This document shows positions 16,184 through 24,388 of a DNA stretch of 64,000 nucleotides, one piece after another (the stretch's first letter is position 1; each line of letters opens with the position of its first letter). The translations under genes were made by a program, and so were the position numbers. The DNA is from Bacteroidales bacterium UBA6229 (GTDB lineage: Bacteria > Bacteroidota > Bacteroidia > Bacteroidales > F082). The notes under the pieces were generated by a model. The model saw only the letters and a list, made by a program, of their open reading frames with translations, was not told where the DNA came from and searched no databases. Location of the stretch: the NCBI GenBank assembly GCA_002440975.1, contig DJWN01000051.1, positions 7,320-71,319 on the forward strand. Direction: 5' to 3'.

Positions 16184-17209
16184 TTAAAATGTTAATATCA
16201 CTTTTCCGGCCGACATATTTCCCAGGTATGTTTTCAAGGCCGTTTTTATTTCTGTCAATGGAAAAGCAGCTTGTACAGCGTTTTTAATTTTGCTTGTAAG
16301 AATGATTTCAGTTAAAGTATTTTGGGCAGTTTCAAAAGTGAGGCTGTCCGTTTCTGCCATCCAGTCATTCAAATTGAAACCGGTGATCATTTTGTTTTCA
16401 AAAATCATCCCCAGAAGATCAATAGCTGAAAGAAATTTGTTTGAAAGTCCGTCGTAGATTACAATTTCTGAATCTGCTGGCATAGCATTAAGCAGATTGC
16501 GTGTAGCAGGACCGCCAACTGCATCAAAAGCCGTGTTAGCCAGAAGTTTATGTGCCAGAGTTTTTAACTGAGCGGAAAAAGCCGTGCTGTTTTCAAGTAA
16601 TACGTGTTTCCAGCCCGAAGCTTTTAACAGTTCGGCGGTGGATTGTTTGCGAACAACACCAATTACTTCAATCTGGTGCATGGAAGCTAACTGGTACAAA
16701 AATGAGGCAAGCCTGCTGCCGGCTGCATTCACCACAATGGCTTTGCTTTCGCGTTGCAGTGCAATTTCGCATAATCCCCAGGCCGTAAAAGAATTAACAA
16801 AAAACGTTGTGACTTGTGCGGCATCAAGCCGTTCGTCGGTAAGCAATACTTCGCCTGGCTTTGCATAAAAGTATTCGGCCCAGCACCCGTCTTTATTTTG
16901 TTGTGAGAAGCATGAAACTCGTTTGCCAAGCCATTTTTTTGCGTCCAGCAATTGTCCTGTTGCAACAATTTTTCCGCTGTCTTCAATACCCGGAACTGCC
17001 GGCACTCTTTTTCTGATTTGATAATTACCCTGCAAAAAGGCAATGTCTGACGGATTGATCGAAGCGGCCCCCATTTGTAGGAGCAATTCATCCGGCTCGG
17101 GATTGCGCAGTTTTTTTGTTACCGGCTTCAAACCAAGCATTGCTTTTACCACATTGGCTTGATCTAGTGCGTGTTCGATTGCTTTGTAAGTTGTCGGTAA
17201 TTCAGCCAT
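16184..17209 (-). CDS. Zinc-independent MDR family NADPH oxidoreductase (quinone oxidoreductase-like)
   Basis: A 341-residue medium-chain dehydrogenase/reductase. The GroES-like N domain (ASINPSDIAFLQGNY, then PAVPGIEDSGKIV) and the Rossmann domain (about 155-290) are present. The four-cysteine structural zinc loop and the catalytic zinc ligands are absent, which places it with the quinone/enone reductases. The substrate is unknown. It sits between gmk and nadD in what looks like one transcript, with no obvious metabolic link to them. Confidence 0.85.
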   Translation of the reverse strand: MAELPTTYKAIEHALDQANVVKAMLGLKPVTKKLRNPEPDELLLQMGAASINPSDIAFLQGNYQIRKRVPAVPGIEDSGKIVATGQLLDAKKWLGKRVSCFSQQNKDGCWAEYFYAKPGEVLLTDERLDAAQVTTFFVNSFTAWGLCEIALQRESKAIVVNAAGSRLASFLYQLASMHQIEVIGVVRKQSTAELLKASGWKHVLLENSTAFSAQLKTLAHKLLANTAFDAVGGPATRNLLNAMPADSEIVIYDGLSNKFLSAIDLLGMIFENKMITGFNLNDWMAETDSLTFETAQNTLTEIILTSKIKNAVQAAFPLTEIKTALKTYLGNMSAGKVILTF

Positions 17210-17217
17210 CCGATTTG

Positions 17218-17802
17218 CTATGCATTTAAAAATTCAGTAATGATTTTTGTTAATTCCTGCTGCGATTTTTCGAGTTGATCATTCACAACTACCACATCAA
17301 ATCGATCAGCAAACCCCATTTCCCATTCTGCTTTTTCCAGGCGTTTTTTGATGCTTTCTTCGGTGTCGGTTCCTCTTTGTGTCAGTCTTTCTTTAAGTAT
17401 CTGAATAGATGGTGCTTTGATAAAGATTGCCAAGGCATCATCGCCAAAATATTTCTTAATATTCAGCCCTCCAACCACATCCACATCAAAAACCACATGG
17501 TTGCCCGCAGCTCTTTTCGAGGCGATCTGATCGAGTAAGGTTCCGTAAAAAACATTGGGATACACCTCTTCATATTCCAGAAAAGCCTTTTCGGATATTT
17601 TTTTTCTGAATTCATCAGGCGATAAAAAATAGTAATCTTTTCCGTCTTGTTCGTTGGCACGTGCCTGGCGGCTGGTGGCTGATACAGAAAATGTTAGTCC
17701 TGCAATTTGTTCAAGTATATATTTTACCAGGGTAGTTTTTCCCGAACCGGAAGGTGCAGAAAATATCAACAGTTTACCTTTTTTATCAGCTTGCTTACTC
17801 AT
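17218..17802 (-). CDS. gmk: Guanylate kinase
   Basis: Guanylate kinase converts GMP to GDP with ATP. The 194-residue product has the P-loop SAPSGSGKTT at 15-24, SATSRQARANEQDGKDYYF for GMP binding and the EYEEVYPNVFYGT block. Its start overlaps the yicC stop by four bases. The yicC-gmk pairing is widespread among bacteria and supports both calls. Confidence 0.96.
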   Translation of the reverse strand: MSKQADKKGKLLIFSAPSGSGKTTLVKYILEQIAGLTFSVSATSRQARANEQDGKDYYFLSPDEFRKKISEKAFLEYEEVYPNVFYGTLLDQIASKRAAGNHVVFDVDVVGGLNIKKYFGDDALAIFIKAPSIQILKERLTQRGTDTEESIKKRLEKAEWEMGFADRFDVVVVNDQLEKSQQELTKIITEFLNA

Positions 17803-18671
17803 AAAATATTATAAAGTTGTTCTTTAATTTTTTCCAGTTCGTCTTTCATTTGAACCACCAGTCGTTGTATGCCTGCATGATTGGCTTTTGATCCGAGTGT
17901 GTTGATTTCCCGGCCAATTTCCTGGCTGATAAAGCCCAGTTTTTTCCCGGCCTGTTCTTCGGTCAATGTTTGAATAAAATAGTCGCAGTGTTGTTTCAGT
18001 CGTACTTTTTCCTCTGTGATATCAAATTTTTCGAGGTAATAAATCAATTCCTGTTCCAATCTGTTTTCGTCATATTTTACGGAGGCTGATAACTCATTCA
18101 GATTTTTGATAAGGCGCAGCTTTACGGTTTCAAGCCGTTCTGATTCAAGTGGTTCCACTTCTTTTAGCAGCATCTGAATGGTGGATATTCGCGCACTCAA
18201 ATCTTGTTCCAGTACTTTGCCTTCGTTGCGTCTGAAATGGTCGAAAGCTGCAACTGCTTCTTCCAGACTTGTTGTTGCCAGGGCCAGCAGTTCTTCATCA
18301 GCTTCAGAATCATCGGTAGCAAAAATTCCGGGCATTTTCAAGAGGTAGGCAGCCATATCATCAGGAGGGTCAAAATTGAATGTTTCGGCCAATTTTTTCA
18401 CTTGTTCGATATGAAATGCAGCAAGTTTTGTGTCAATCTGGCCTGCCAGATGACCGGCTGATTTATCAAAGCTTAACATCACTTCAATCTTACCTCTTTG
18501 AAGTTCCTGTGCCAGCATATTTCTCCATTCATATTCCATTTGTTTGAGAGCTGCCGGAAGCTTGAGATTGAGGTCGAGCTGTTTGCTGTTGAGTGCTTTT
18601 ATTTCAACCTGAATTTTGATGTTTTCATGGCTGACAGTGGCTTTTCCAAATCCCGTCATCGATCTGATCAT
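17799..18671 (-). CDS. yicC: YicC family endoribonuclease
   Basis: A 290-residue member of the YicC family. The N terminus MIRSMTGFGKA and the C-terminal block ELIYYLEKFDITEEKVRLKQH, followed by GKKLGFISQEIGREINTLGSKAN, are hallmarks. E. coli YicC is reported to be an endoribonuclease. It leads the four-gene operon yicC-gmk-MDR-nadD. A -7 box lies only 17 bases before the ATG, giving a very short leader. Confidence 0.93.
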   Translation of the reverse strand: MIRSMTGFGKATVSHENIKIQVEIKALNSKQLDLNLKLPAALKQMEYEWRNMLAQELQRGKIEVMLSFDKSAGHLAGQIDTKLAAFHIEQVKKLAETFNFDPPDDMAAYLLKMPGIFATDDSEADEELLALATTSLEEAVAAFDHFRRNEGKVLEQDLSARISTIQMLLKEVEPLESERLETVKLRLIKNLNELSASVKYDENRLEQELIYYLEKFDITEEKVRLKQHCDYFIQTLTEEQAGKKLGFISQEIGREINTLGSKANHAGIQRLVVQMKDELEKIKEQLYNIL

Positions 18672-18687
18672 ATCAATGCAATTTTGG

Positions 18688-18695
18688 CAAAGATA
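18688..18695 (-). promoter_or_regulatory. Bacteroidota -7 box before yicC
   Basis: TATCTTTG on the minus strand fits TAnnTTTG, 16 bases before the yicC ATG. Confidence 0.45.
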
Positions 18696-18799
18696 GCTAT
18701 TCCGGTCAAAAATTGGGTTGACTTAAGTTTGCCGAAAGCTTCTATGATTTTGTAATGGGAAATGAGCAATATTTTTTTGTATCATTGCACTATAATCAA

Positions 18800-20254
18800 A
18801 TGTTTTTGAAAAGAACACTACTAGTATTTTTTGCAATTAGCGTAATGTCAGCCAACTATGCAAATGATCATTTGCGTGTGATTGACAGTTTGTATCAATT
18901 ACTCGACAGGCAACAAGGCGATCAGAGGATAGAAACCATGATTAATTTATCGGAAGCCTATCGGTTGATATCCTATGATAAGAGCTTGAAAACGGGGCAG
19001 GATGCAGTTAGTTATGCAGAGGCAGAAGGATTTCAACGCCTCAAGGGGAAGGTGTTAAAATCAATGGGAATCAGCGCATTTCAAAGTGACGATTATGAGC
19101 TTGCGCTTGGATATTATGATCAGGCCATTGTTGCCTATGAAAAAGCCAATGACCAGGCTTCAAAAAGTGCTGTTCTTAATAATATTGGCCTGGTATATAA
19201 AAAGATGGGAGATAGTGACAAAGCACTTGATTATTATCAGCAGGCATATGCTATTCAGTTCGAAATGAATGACACACAGGCTTATGCCTCTACCAGTAAT
19301 AATATGGCAAGTTTGTATTATCAGCGTGGAGAACTGGACAAGGCTTTTGATACGTATTATCAGCTTCAGCTGCTATTTTTGAGCATGCAGGATAGTTTGC
19401 GTTATGCCCAGGTGACACATAATATGGCCAATGTTTACTGGCAGTGGGATCAGAATGAAAAAGCACTTCAACTCCTTGATGAAGCGGGCAGTATTTATCT
19501 TGCATTTAATGCGACACTCGATCTTTCAAGGGTTTTTTATACGCAGGGGCTCATTTATGCGTACGATTTTGGTGATTATGATAGTGCTCTTGAAAAGTTT
19601 AATCTAACACTCGATTTACGCGAAAAGCTTGGTAATCCTTATGGAACGGCTAATGCAATGATTAACGTAGCCAACATTTGGATGGAGCAGGAGCGTTATG
19701 AGGATGCCTTTGCTTTTTATAAGCGTGGACTAAGCATACACGAATCCATCGGACATACAGATGGAATTTTAATGGCTTATTATTATATGGGTTTGGCTAA
19801 TCAAAAAATTGGGAAGTACAGTGAATCAAATTACTGGTTAGAAAAATGCCAGGCAAAATCCATCGCTGTCAATAGCAGACTTTATGAGGATGTGATTCTG
19901 GAAGCAAGGATGAGAAATGCTGCTGCAACAGGTAATTACGAAGATTTTCTGATGTATTTTGATCAGTTTGTCATTGCCAGAGATTCATTGAGTAATGCCT
20001 ATAAGACACTTCAGAGCGTTGACGCTCAAAACAGAAATCAACTAAAAGAATTGGAAGCAAAGATTGATCAGTTGAATGAAACAAATAAGCAATACAGGAA
20101 AAGCTTAACTAATTATCAAAATTCGTTTTATGCCTTGCTGGGATTGTTGTTTTTGGTATTGGGTTATAGCATTTTGAAGGTGTTATTGTTTGCACTTAAA
20201 AGAACCAAAGCGAAAGCAACCAAAAAAGAAGAAAAGCTTCCCCATTTAAATTAA
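18800..20254 (+). CDS. TPR-repeat sensor-like membrane protein without a kinase domain
   Basis: The 484-residue product starts with a signal peptide (MFLKRTLLVFFAIS..., end near ANYA). About seven TPR units fill residues 25-390, many with the CHAT-like helix pattern AxxxNNIGLVYKKMG. A coiled coil (LKELEAKIDQLNETNKQ) precedes a single membrane helix at about 440-465. The cytoplasmic tail is a short basic stretch of about 20 residues. The layout equals that of TPR-type histidine kinases of Bacteroidota with the kinase removed. Start 18800 is chosen over 18755 because it begins the signal. The LytTR regulator follows after 83 bases, so the two may work together. Confidence 0.82.
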   Translation: MFLKRTLLVFFAISVMSANYANDHLRVIDSLYQLLDRQQGDQRIETMINLSEAYRLISYDKSLKTGQDAVSYAEAEGFQRLKGKVLKSMGISAFQSDDYELALGYYDQAIVAYEKANDQASKSAVLNNIGLVYKKMGDSDKALDYYQQAYAIQFEMNDTQAYASTSNNMASLYYQRGELDKAFDTYYQLQLLFLSMQDSLRYAQVTHNMANVYWQWDQNEKALQLLDEAGSIYLAFNATLDLSRVFYTQGLIYAYDFGDYDSALEKFNLTLDLREKLGNPYGTANAMINVANIWMEQERYEDAFAFYKRGLSIHESIGHTDGILMAYYYMGLANQKIGKYSESNYWLEKCQAKSIAVNSRLYEDVILEARMRNAAATGNYEDFLMYFDQFVIARDSLSNAYKTLQSVDAQNRNQLKELEAKIDQLNETNKQYRKSLTNYQNSFYALLGLLFLVLGYSILKVLLFALKRTKAKATKKEEKLPHLN

Positions 20255-20337
20255 ATAAATTTTGTTTTTTCGGACAGAATAGATAATTTTACAGCTTAAA
20301 CCATCCGATTGATAAAAATAACAATTTCCAACTTTTG

Positions 20338-21087
20338 ATGTTTAAAGTATTAATTATTGATAATGAGCAAAATGCTCGCGAAGTGTTATCACTACAACTT
20401 TTAAGATGGTGTAAGCAATCGGAGCTTATTGGTGTAGCCGATGGCGTTGAAACAGGGCTTGCACTTATAAAAGAAAAACAACCCGATATCGTATTGCTGG
20501 ATATCAACCTGAATGATGGCACAGGTTTCGACTTGTTGCGAAGGTTAGAACAGATCCGGTTTAAATTGATTTTTGTAACGGCATACGATCATTTTGCCCT
20601 GAAAGCTATAAAGTTTAGTGCACTTGATTATTTACTAAAACCCATTGATCCTGATGAGTTCGACAGGGCAATGAAGAAGGCACTTTCAACGCTGGAATCG
20701 GAGAATCAAAACTTAAAATTGAATGCCTTTTTTAACAACTTTAAGTACATCAGTCAGGAAGCTCGCAAAATAGTTTTGCATACAGCCAACAGCATCTACC
20801 TGATTAATGTAAGTGATATTGTAAGATGCCAGGCCGAAAATAACCAAACCATATTTTACCTTTCGAATGGCGATCAGTTACTTACACCAAAAACACTTAA
20901 AGAATTTGATGATTTATTGTCGGGTTTTCAGTTTATGCGAATACATAAAAGCCATCTTATTAATGTCAATTATATTGAACGCTTCGATAAGCTTAACAAT
21001 TACTTATTGGTGTTGAAGGATAAATCCGTTGTTCCGGTGGCAGTAAGACGCAAAAATGATTTATTGGAAAAGATTCAAAAATTGTAA
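20338..21087 (+). CDS. LytTR family response regulator
   Basis: A 249-residue two-domain regulator. The receiver domain (1-120) has the acidic pair D8, the phosphorylation site D55 in IVLLDINLNDG, T81 and K101. The LytTR DNA-binding domain covers about 140-249, with IHKSHLINVNYIERF. This class binds direct repeats upstream of target genes. No LytS-type kinase gene is next to it; the upstream gene is a TPR membrane protein without a kinase. ATG at 20338 is chosen, with the TTG before it in frame less likely. Confidence 0.92.
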   Translation: MFKVLIIDNEQNAREVLSLQLLRWCKQSELIGVADGVETGLALIKEKQPDIVLLDINLNDGTGFDLLRRLEQIRFKLIFVTAYDHFALKAIKFSALDYLLKPIDPDEFDRAMKKALSTLESENQNLKLNAFFNNFKYISQEARKIVLHTANSIYLINVSDIVRCQAENNQTIFYLSNGDQLLTPKTLKEFDDLLSGFQFMRIHKSHLINVNYIERFDKLNNYLLVLKDKSVVPVAVRRKNDLLEKIQKL

Positions 21088-21125
21088 GTTTGTAAATTTA
21101 TTAAACTTTTAAATTGATTGATGGC

Positions 21126-22205
21126 ATGAAACCCATCAAAGAACCATATCATCTTTTTGCCGATCCCATCCGGTATTACAATGCCATGCTCGACGATATT
21201 GAGGCGGCAAAGGATTATATCTATCTTGAAACCTATCGCATTGGCAACGACACTATTGGGATCCGTTTTAAGGAGCTGCTCATGCGTAAAGCAGCAGAAG
21301 GACTGGAAGTAAAAGTGTTGGTTGATTTTTGGGGCGGCTCGGCCATTAATAATCATTTTGCAGAAGACCTCAGAACTGCAGGCGTTGAGCTTCGTTTTTT
21401 TGAGAAGATAAAATTTAATACAGACCTCTTCACCAGAAGTCACAGACGAAACCATCGAAAACTATTACTGATTGATGATGAAGTATCTTATATTGGCTCC
21501 TCAAATTTAACAGCCTATAACCTCAACTGGCGCGAATCTGTGCTCAGGATTACCGGAAGTATTACGCTGGCATTTAAAAAAGTTTTCAAACAGGATTTTA
21601 AGATTTATAATACTTATGTTTTTACCAATAAGAATAATTATTTACGGCTGATTCATCATCAGGATTTTGAAATTGTGCGCGATATGCCCTCGATAACCAA
21701 ACAGCGTATCATGCGCAAATACAGTTACCTGATTAAAAAAGCAGAACGATCAATAGTTATCGTAACGCCTTATTTTTTACCAGGTTATATGTTGCGAAAA
21801 TTGTTGATGGCCGCATCAGAAAAAGGACTTGATGTAAAAATTATTATCCCCAAGCGATCTGATGTTGGATTGGTTGATATCCTTAGAAATAAATACATGG
21901 GTCAGTTACACCAAAGCGGCATACAGCTTTTGCTTTATCGGTCGCACAACCTGCACGCAAAATTATTATTGATTGACGACAAGGTTTTTAGCATTGGTTC
22001 TTCCAACTTTGATTATCGGTCGTTTCGATACATGTATGAAATAGTGCTGTTAGGCGAAGATAAAAGCATAACAAATCAGATCAGGAAGTTTATCTCGGAT
22101 ACCATAGAGAATACTGATCTGTTCGATTATGAACAATGGAAAAGACGGCCGATCATCAGTCGGTTTTTTGAATGGTTACTGATTCCATTCAGGCATTTGC
22201 TCTAA
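21126..22205 (+). CDS. Cardiolipin synthase-like phospholipase D protein
   Basis: The 359-residue protein has two HKD motifs: HRRNHRKLLLIDDE followed by GSSN, and HNLHAKLLLIDDK followed by GSSNFD. This is the pattern of ClsB-type cardiolipin synthases and other phosphatidyltransferases. There is no N-terminal membrane helix, as in ClsB, so it would bind the membrane peripherally. Likely reaction: transfer of a phosphatidyl group to phosphatidylglycerol or a related acceptor. It lies 38 bases behind the LytTR regulator. Start ATG 21126 is preferred to an upstream in-frame TTG. Confidence 0.87.
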   Translation: MKPIKEPYHLFADPIRYYNAMLDDIEAAKDYIYLETYRIGNDTIGIRFKELLMRKAAEGLEVKVLVDFWGGSAINNHFAEDLRTAGVELRFFEKIKFNTDLFTRSHRRNHRKLLLIDDEVSYIGSSNLTAYNLNWRESVLRITGSITLAFKKVFKQDFKIYNTYVFTNKNNYLRLIHHQDFEIVRDMPSITKQRIMRKYSYLIKKAERSIVIVTPYFLPGYMLRKLLMAASEKGLDVKIIIPKRSDVGLVDILRNKYMGQLHQSGIQLLLYRSHNLHAKLLLIDDKVFSIGSSNFDYRSFRYMYEIVLLGEDKSITNQIRKFISDTIENTDLFDYEQWKRRPIISRFFEWLLIPFRHLL

Positions 22206-22219
22206 TATTCAACAAACTA

Positions 22220-22245
22220 CACAAGTTTTTTCCACAAAACTTGTG
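22220..22245. repeat. Inverted repeat between the cls-like gene and rocD
   Basis: CACAAGTTTT and AAAACTTGTG form a perfect ten-pair stem around TTCCAC, 15 bases past the upstream stop. No T tract follows on the plus strand, so it may be a weak terminator or an operator of rocD. Confidence 0.6.
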
Positions 22246-22254
22246 GGGCAAATA

Positions 22255-22286
22255 TTTGGCCACTCCATTCATTTCCCTTACCTTTG
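22255..22286 (+). promoter_or_regulatory. Complete Bacteroidota promoter for rocD
   Basis: TTTG at 22255-22258 and TACCTTTG at 22279-22286 are separated by 20 bases, the spacing expected for a Bacteroidota housekeeping promoter. Predicted transcript start is about 45 bases before the rocD ATG. Confidence 0.65.
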
Positions 22287-22337
22287 TACAATCATTTGTT
22301 AGTAAATTAACAATCATAAATTTTAAAAAATATTATT

Positions 22338-23561
22338 ATGATAGAAAAAATGACCTCGCAGCTGGCCATGGAATTGGAAGACAAGCATGGTGCTAATAAC
22401 TATCACCCACTGCCTGTTGTTTTAGCCAAAGGCCAGGGAGCCCGTGTATGGAATGTTGAAGGAAAAGAATATTATGATTTTCTTTCGGCCTACTCAGCTG
22501 TAAACCAAGGCCATTGTCATCCAAAAATCATTGGCGCACTTACCGATCAGGCCAAAACTTTAACCCTCACCTCAAGAGCCTTTTTTAACGATGTGCTTGG
22601 TGTGTACGAAAAATTTATCACGGAGTATTTTGGATATGACAAGATATTGCCGATGAATAGTGGTGCCGAAGGCGATGAGACAGCTTTGAAGCTCTGCCGC
22701 AAATGGGCCTACGAAAAGAAAGGTGTTCCTGAAAATCAAGCCAAAATCATCGTTTGTGATGGCAACTTCCACGGTCGCACCATTACTGTGATCAGCATGT
22801 CAACCGATCCTGATGCAAGGGCAGGTTTCGGGCCTTATACACCTGGCTTTATTACCATTCCATATAACGACCTGGGTGCATTGGAGGAAGCACTCAAAGA
22901 TCCCAATGTTGCAGGATTTTTGGTTGAGCCCATTCAGGGTGAGGCAGGTGTGTTTGTGCCTGATGATGGTTATCTCAAGAAAGCTTACGACCTCTGTAAA
23001 TCAAAAAATGTGCTGTTTATTGCTGATGAAGTTCAGACCGGAATTGCCCGTACAGGAAAATTGCTGGCTTGCGATCACGAAGGTGTTCGCCCTGATATTC
23101 TGATACTTGGCAAAGCACTCTCGGGTGGTGTATATCCTGTTTCGGCTGTGTTGGCCGATGACGAAATTATGCTGACCATCAAACCTGGTGAGCATGGCTC
23201 CACTTTTGGAGGTAATCCTCTTGCCGCCCGCGTTGCTATTGCTGCCCTTGAGGTGGTAAAAGATGAAAAATTGGCTGAGAGGGCTGAGTATCTTGGGAAA
23301 ATCTTCCGTGATGAAATGAAAAAGATCAATAGTGAGATGATCGAACTGGTTCGCGGAAAAGGCTTGCTGAATGCCATTGTGATAAAACCCAAGAGCGGGA
23401 AAACTGCCTGGGATGTTTGTGTAGAAATGGCCGAGAATGGTGTACTTGCCAAACCAACTCACGGACATATCATCCGTTTTGCTCCGCCATTGGTTATCAC
23501 CGAAGAGGAACTGCGCGATGCGATTGAAAGAATTAAAAAATCCATCCTCTCTTTTGAGTAA
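22338..23561 (+). CDS. rocD: Ornithine--oxo-acid transaminase
   Basis: A 407-residue PLP-dependent class III aminotransferase. It moves the delta-amino group of ornithine to 2-oxoglutarate to give glutamate semialdehyde, linking arginine breakdown to proline and glutamate. The N-terminal block NYHPLPVVLAKGQGARVWNVEG with YDFLSAYSAVNQGHCHPK is typical of ornithine transaminases. The PLP lysine lies in ILGKALSGG near residue 258, and the PLP aspartate in FIADEVQTG. It is a single gene with its own promoter and terminator. Confidence 0.94.
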   Translation: MIEKMTSQLAMELEDKHGANNYHPLPVVLAKGQGARVWNVEGKEYYDFLSAYSAVNQGHCHPKIIGALTDQAKTLTLTSRAFFNDVLGVYEKFITEYFGYDKILPMNSGAEGDETALKLCRKWAYEKKGVPENQAKIIVCDGNFHGRTITVISMSTDPDARAGFGPYTPGFITIPYNDLGALEEALKDPNVAGFLVEPIQGEAGVFVPDDGYLKKAYDLCKSKNVLFIADEVQTGIARTGKLLACDHEGVRPDILILGKALSGGVYPVSAVLADDEIMLTIKPGEHGSTFGGNPLAARVAIAALEVVKDEKLAERAEYLGKIFRDEMKKINSEMIELVRGKGLLNAIVIKPKSGKTAWDVCVEMAENGVLAKPTHGHIIRFAPPLVITEEELRDAIERIKKSILSFE

Positions 23562-23574
23562 TGAAATTGAGGAC

Positions 23575-23613
23575 AAAAAAAAAAGACCAGTCAGAACGAC
23601 CGGTCTTTTTTTT
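23575..23613. terminator. Bidirectional terminator between rocD and superoxide dismutase
   Basis: GACCAGT pairs with ACCGGTC (one mismatch) around CAGAACG, flanked by a long A run on the left and nine T on the right, so it can stop both converging transcripts. Confidence 0.8.
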
Positions 23614-23628
23614 GTTTGTTAGTATAAT

Positions 23629-24252
23629 TTAGATTGCGTTAGTATAGTTCTTTGTCACTGCATCCCAGTTGATTACATTCCAAAATGCACTTACGTAATC
23701 CGGACGCTTGTTTTGATATTTTAAGTAATAGGCATGTTCCCAAACATCAAGGCCTAGGATGGGTGTGCCATGGCATTCAGCTACATCCATCAATGGATTG
23801 TCCTGATTGGGTGAGGAGCAAACTGCAAGGCTTTTGTCACTTTTTACGCAAAGCCATGCCCAACCGCTACCGAAACGGGTTTTTGCTGCGGTATTAAATT
23901 TTTCCTGCATGGATTCAAAAGAACCAAAGTTTTTATCGATTGCTTCTGCCAGTTTGCCCTGAGGTTTTCCGCCACCATTAGCCGACATGATCGTCCAGAA
24001 TAAGCTGTGATTAAAATGCCCGCCCCCATTGTTGCGAACGGCCACAGGATATTTGCTGATGTTCTTCAATAAATCAGCAAAAGGCATATCAGCCATTTCA
24101 GTGTCTTTTACAGCAGCCTGCAAATTGTCGAAATAAGCTTTGTGATGTCTGGTGTAATGAATTTCCATGGTCATGGCGTCAATATGAGGCTCCAGTGCGT
24201 CGTAAGCATAAGGCAGTGATGGAAATTGTAAGTCTTTAACTTGTGTTTTCAT
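23629..24252 (-). CDS. Superoxide dismutase, Fe/Mn family
   Basis: The 207-residue enzyme dismutates superoxide to oxygen and hydrogen peroxide. Metal ligands are H32, H82 (NHSLFW), D169 and H173 (DVWEHAYY). The second-sphere residues are Mn-like: glycines at 76-78 and Q150 in NQDNPLM, as in E. coli SodA. Several Bacteroidota enzymes are cambialistic, so metal use is uncertain. No signal peptide, so it is cytosolic. Upstream is the palindrome ATCAC-AGAA-GTGAT at 24318-24331, a possible operator site. The gene suggests at least oxygen exposure in the habitat. Confidence 0.94.
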   Translation of the reverse strand: MKTQVKDLQFPSLPYAYDALEPHIDAMTMEIHYTRHHKAYFDNLQAAVKDTEMADMPFADLLKNISKYPVAVRNNGGGHFNHSLFWTIMSANGGGKPQGKLAEAIDKNFGSFESMQEKFNTAAKTRFGSGWAWLCVKSDKSLAVCSSPNQDNPLMDVAECHGTPILGLDVWEHAYYLKYQNKRPDYVSAFWNVINWDAVTKNYTNAI

Positions 24253-24388
24253 GATGTTTTAAACTTTTGGTTATGAATTTTTTTATTCAGAATTGATCTA
24301 AATAGTATAATCTAAACATCACAGAAGTGATTTTGTTCAAGCGCAGGATTTTATGAAAAATTTTCTTGGAGATACAGCTAATCCCAAA

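Noticed and set aside
23001..23576. A 191-codon frame opposite rocD
   Set aside because: Antisense shadow of the strongly recognisable aminotransferase.
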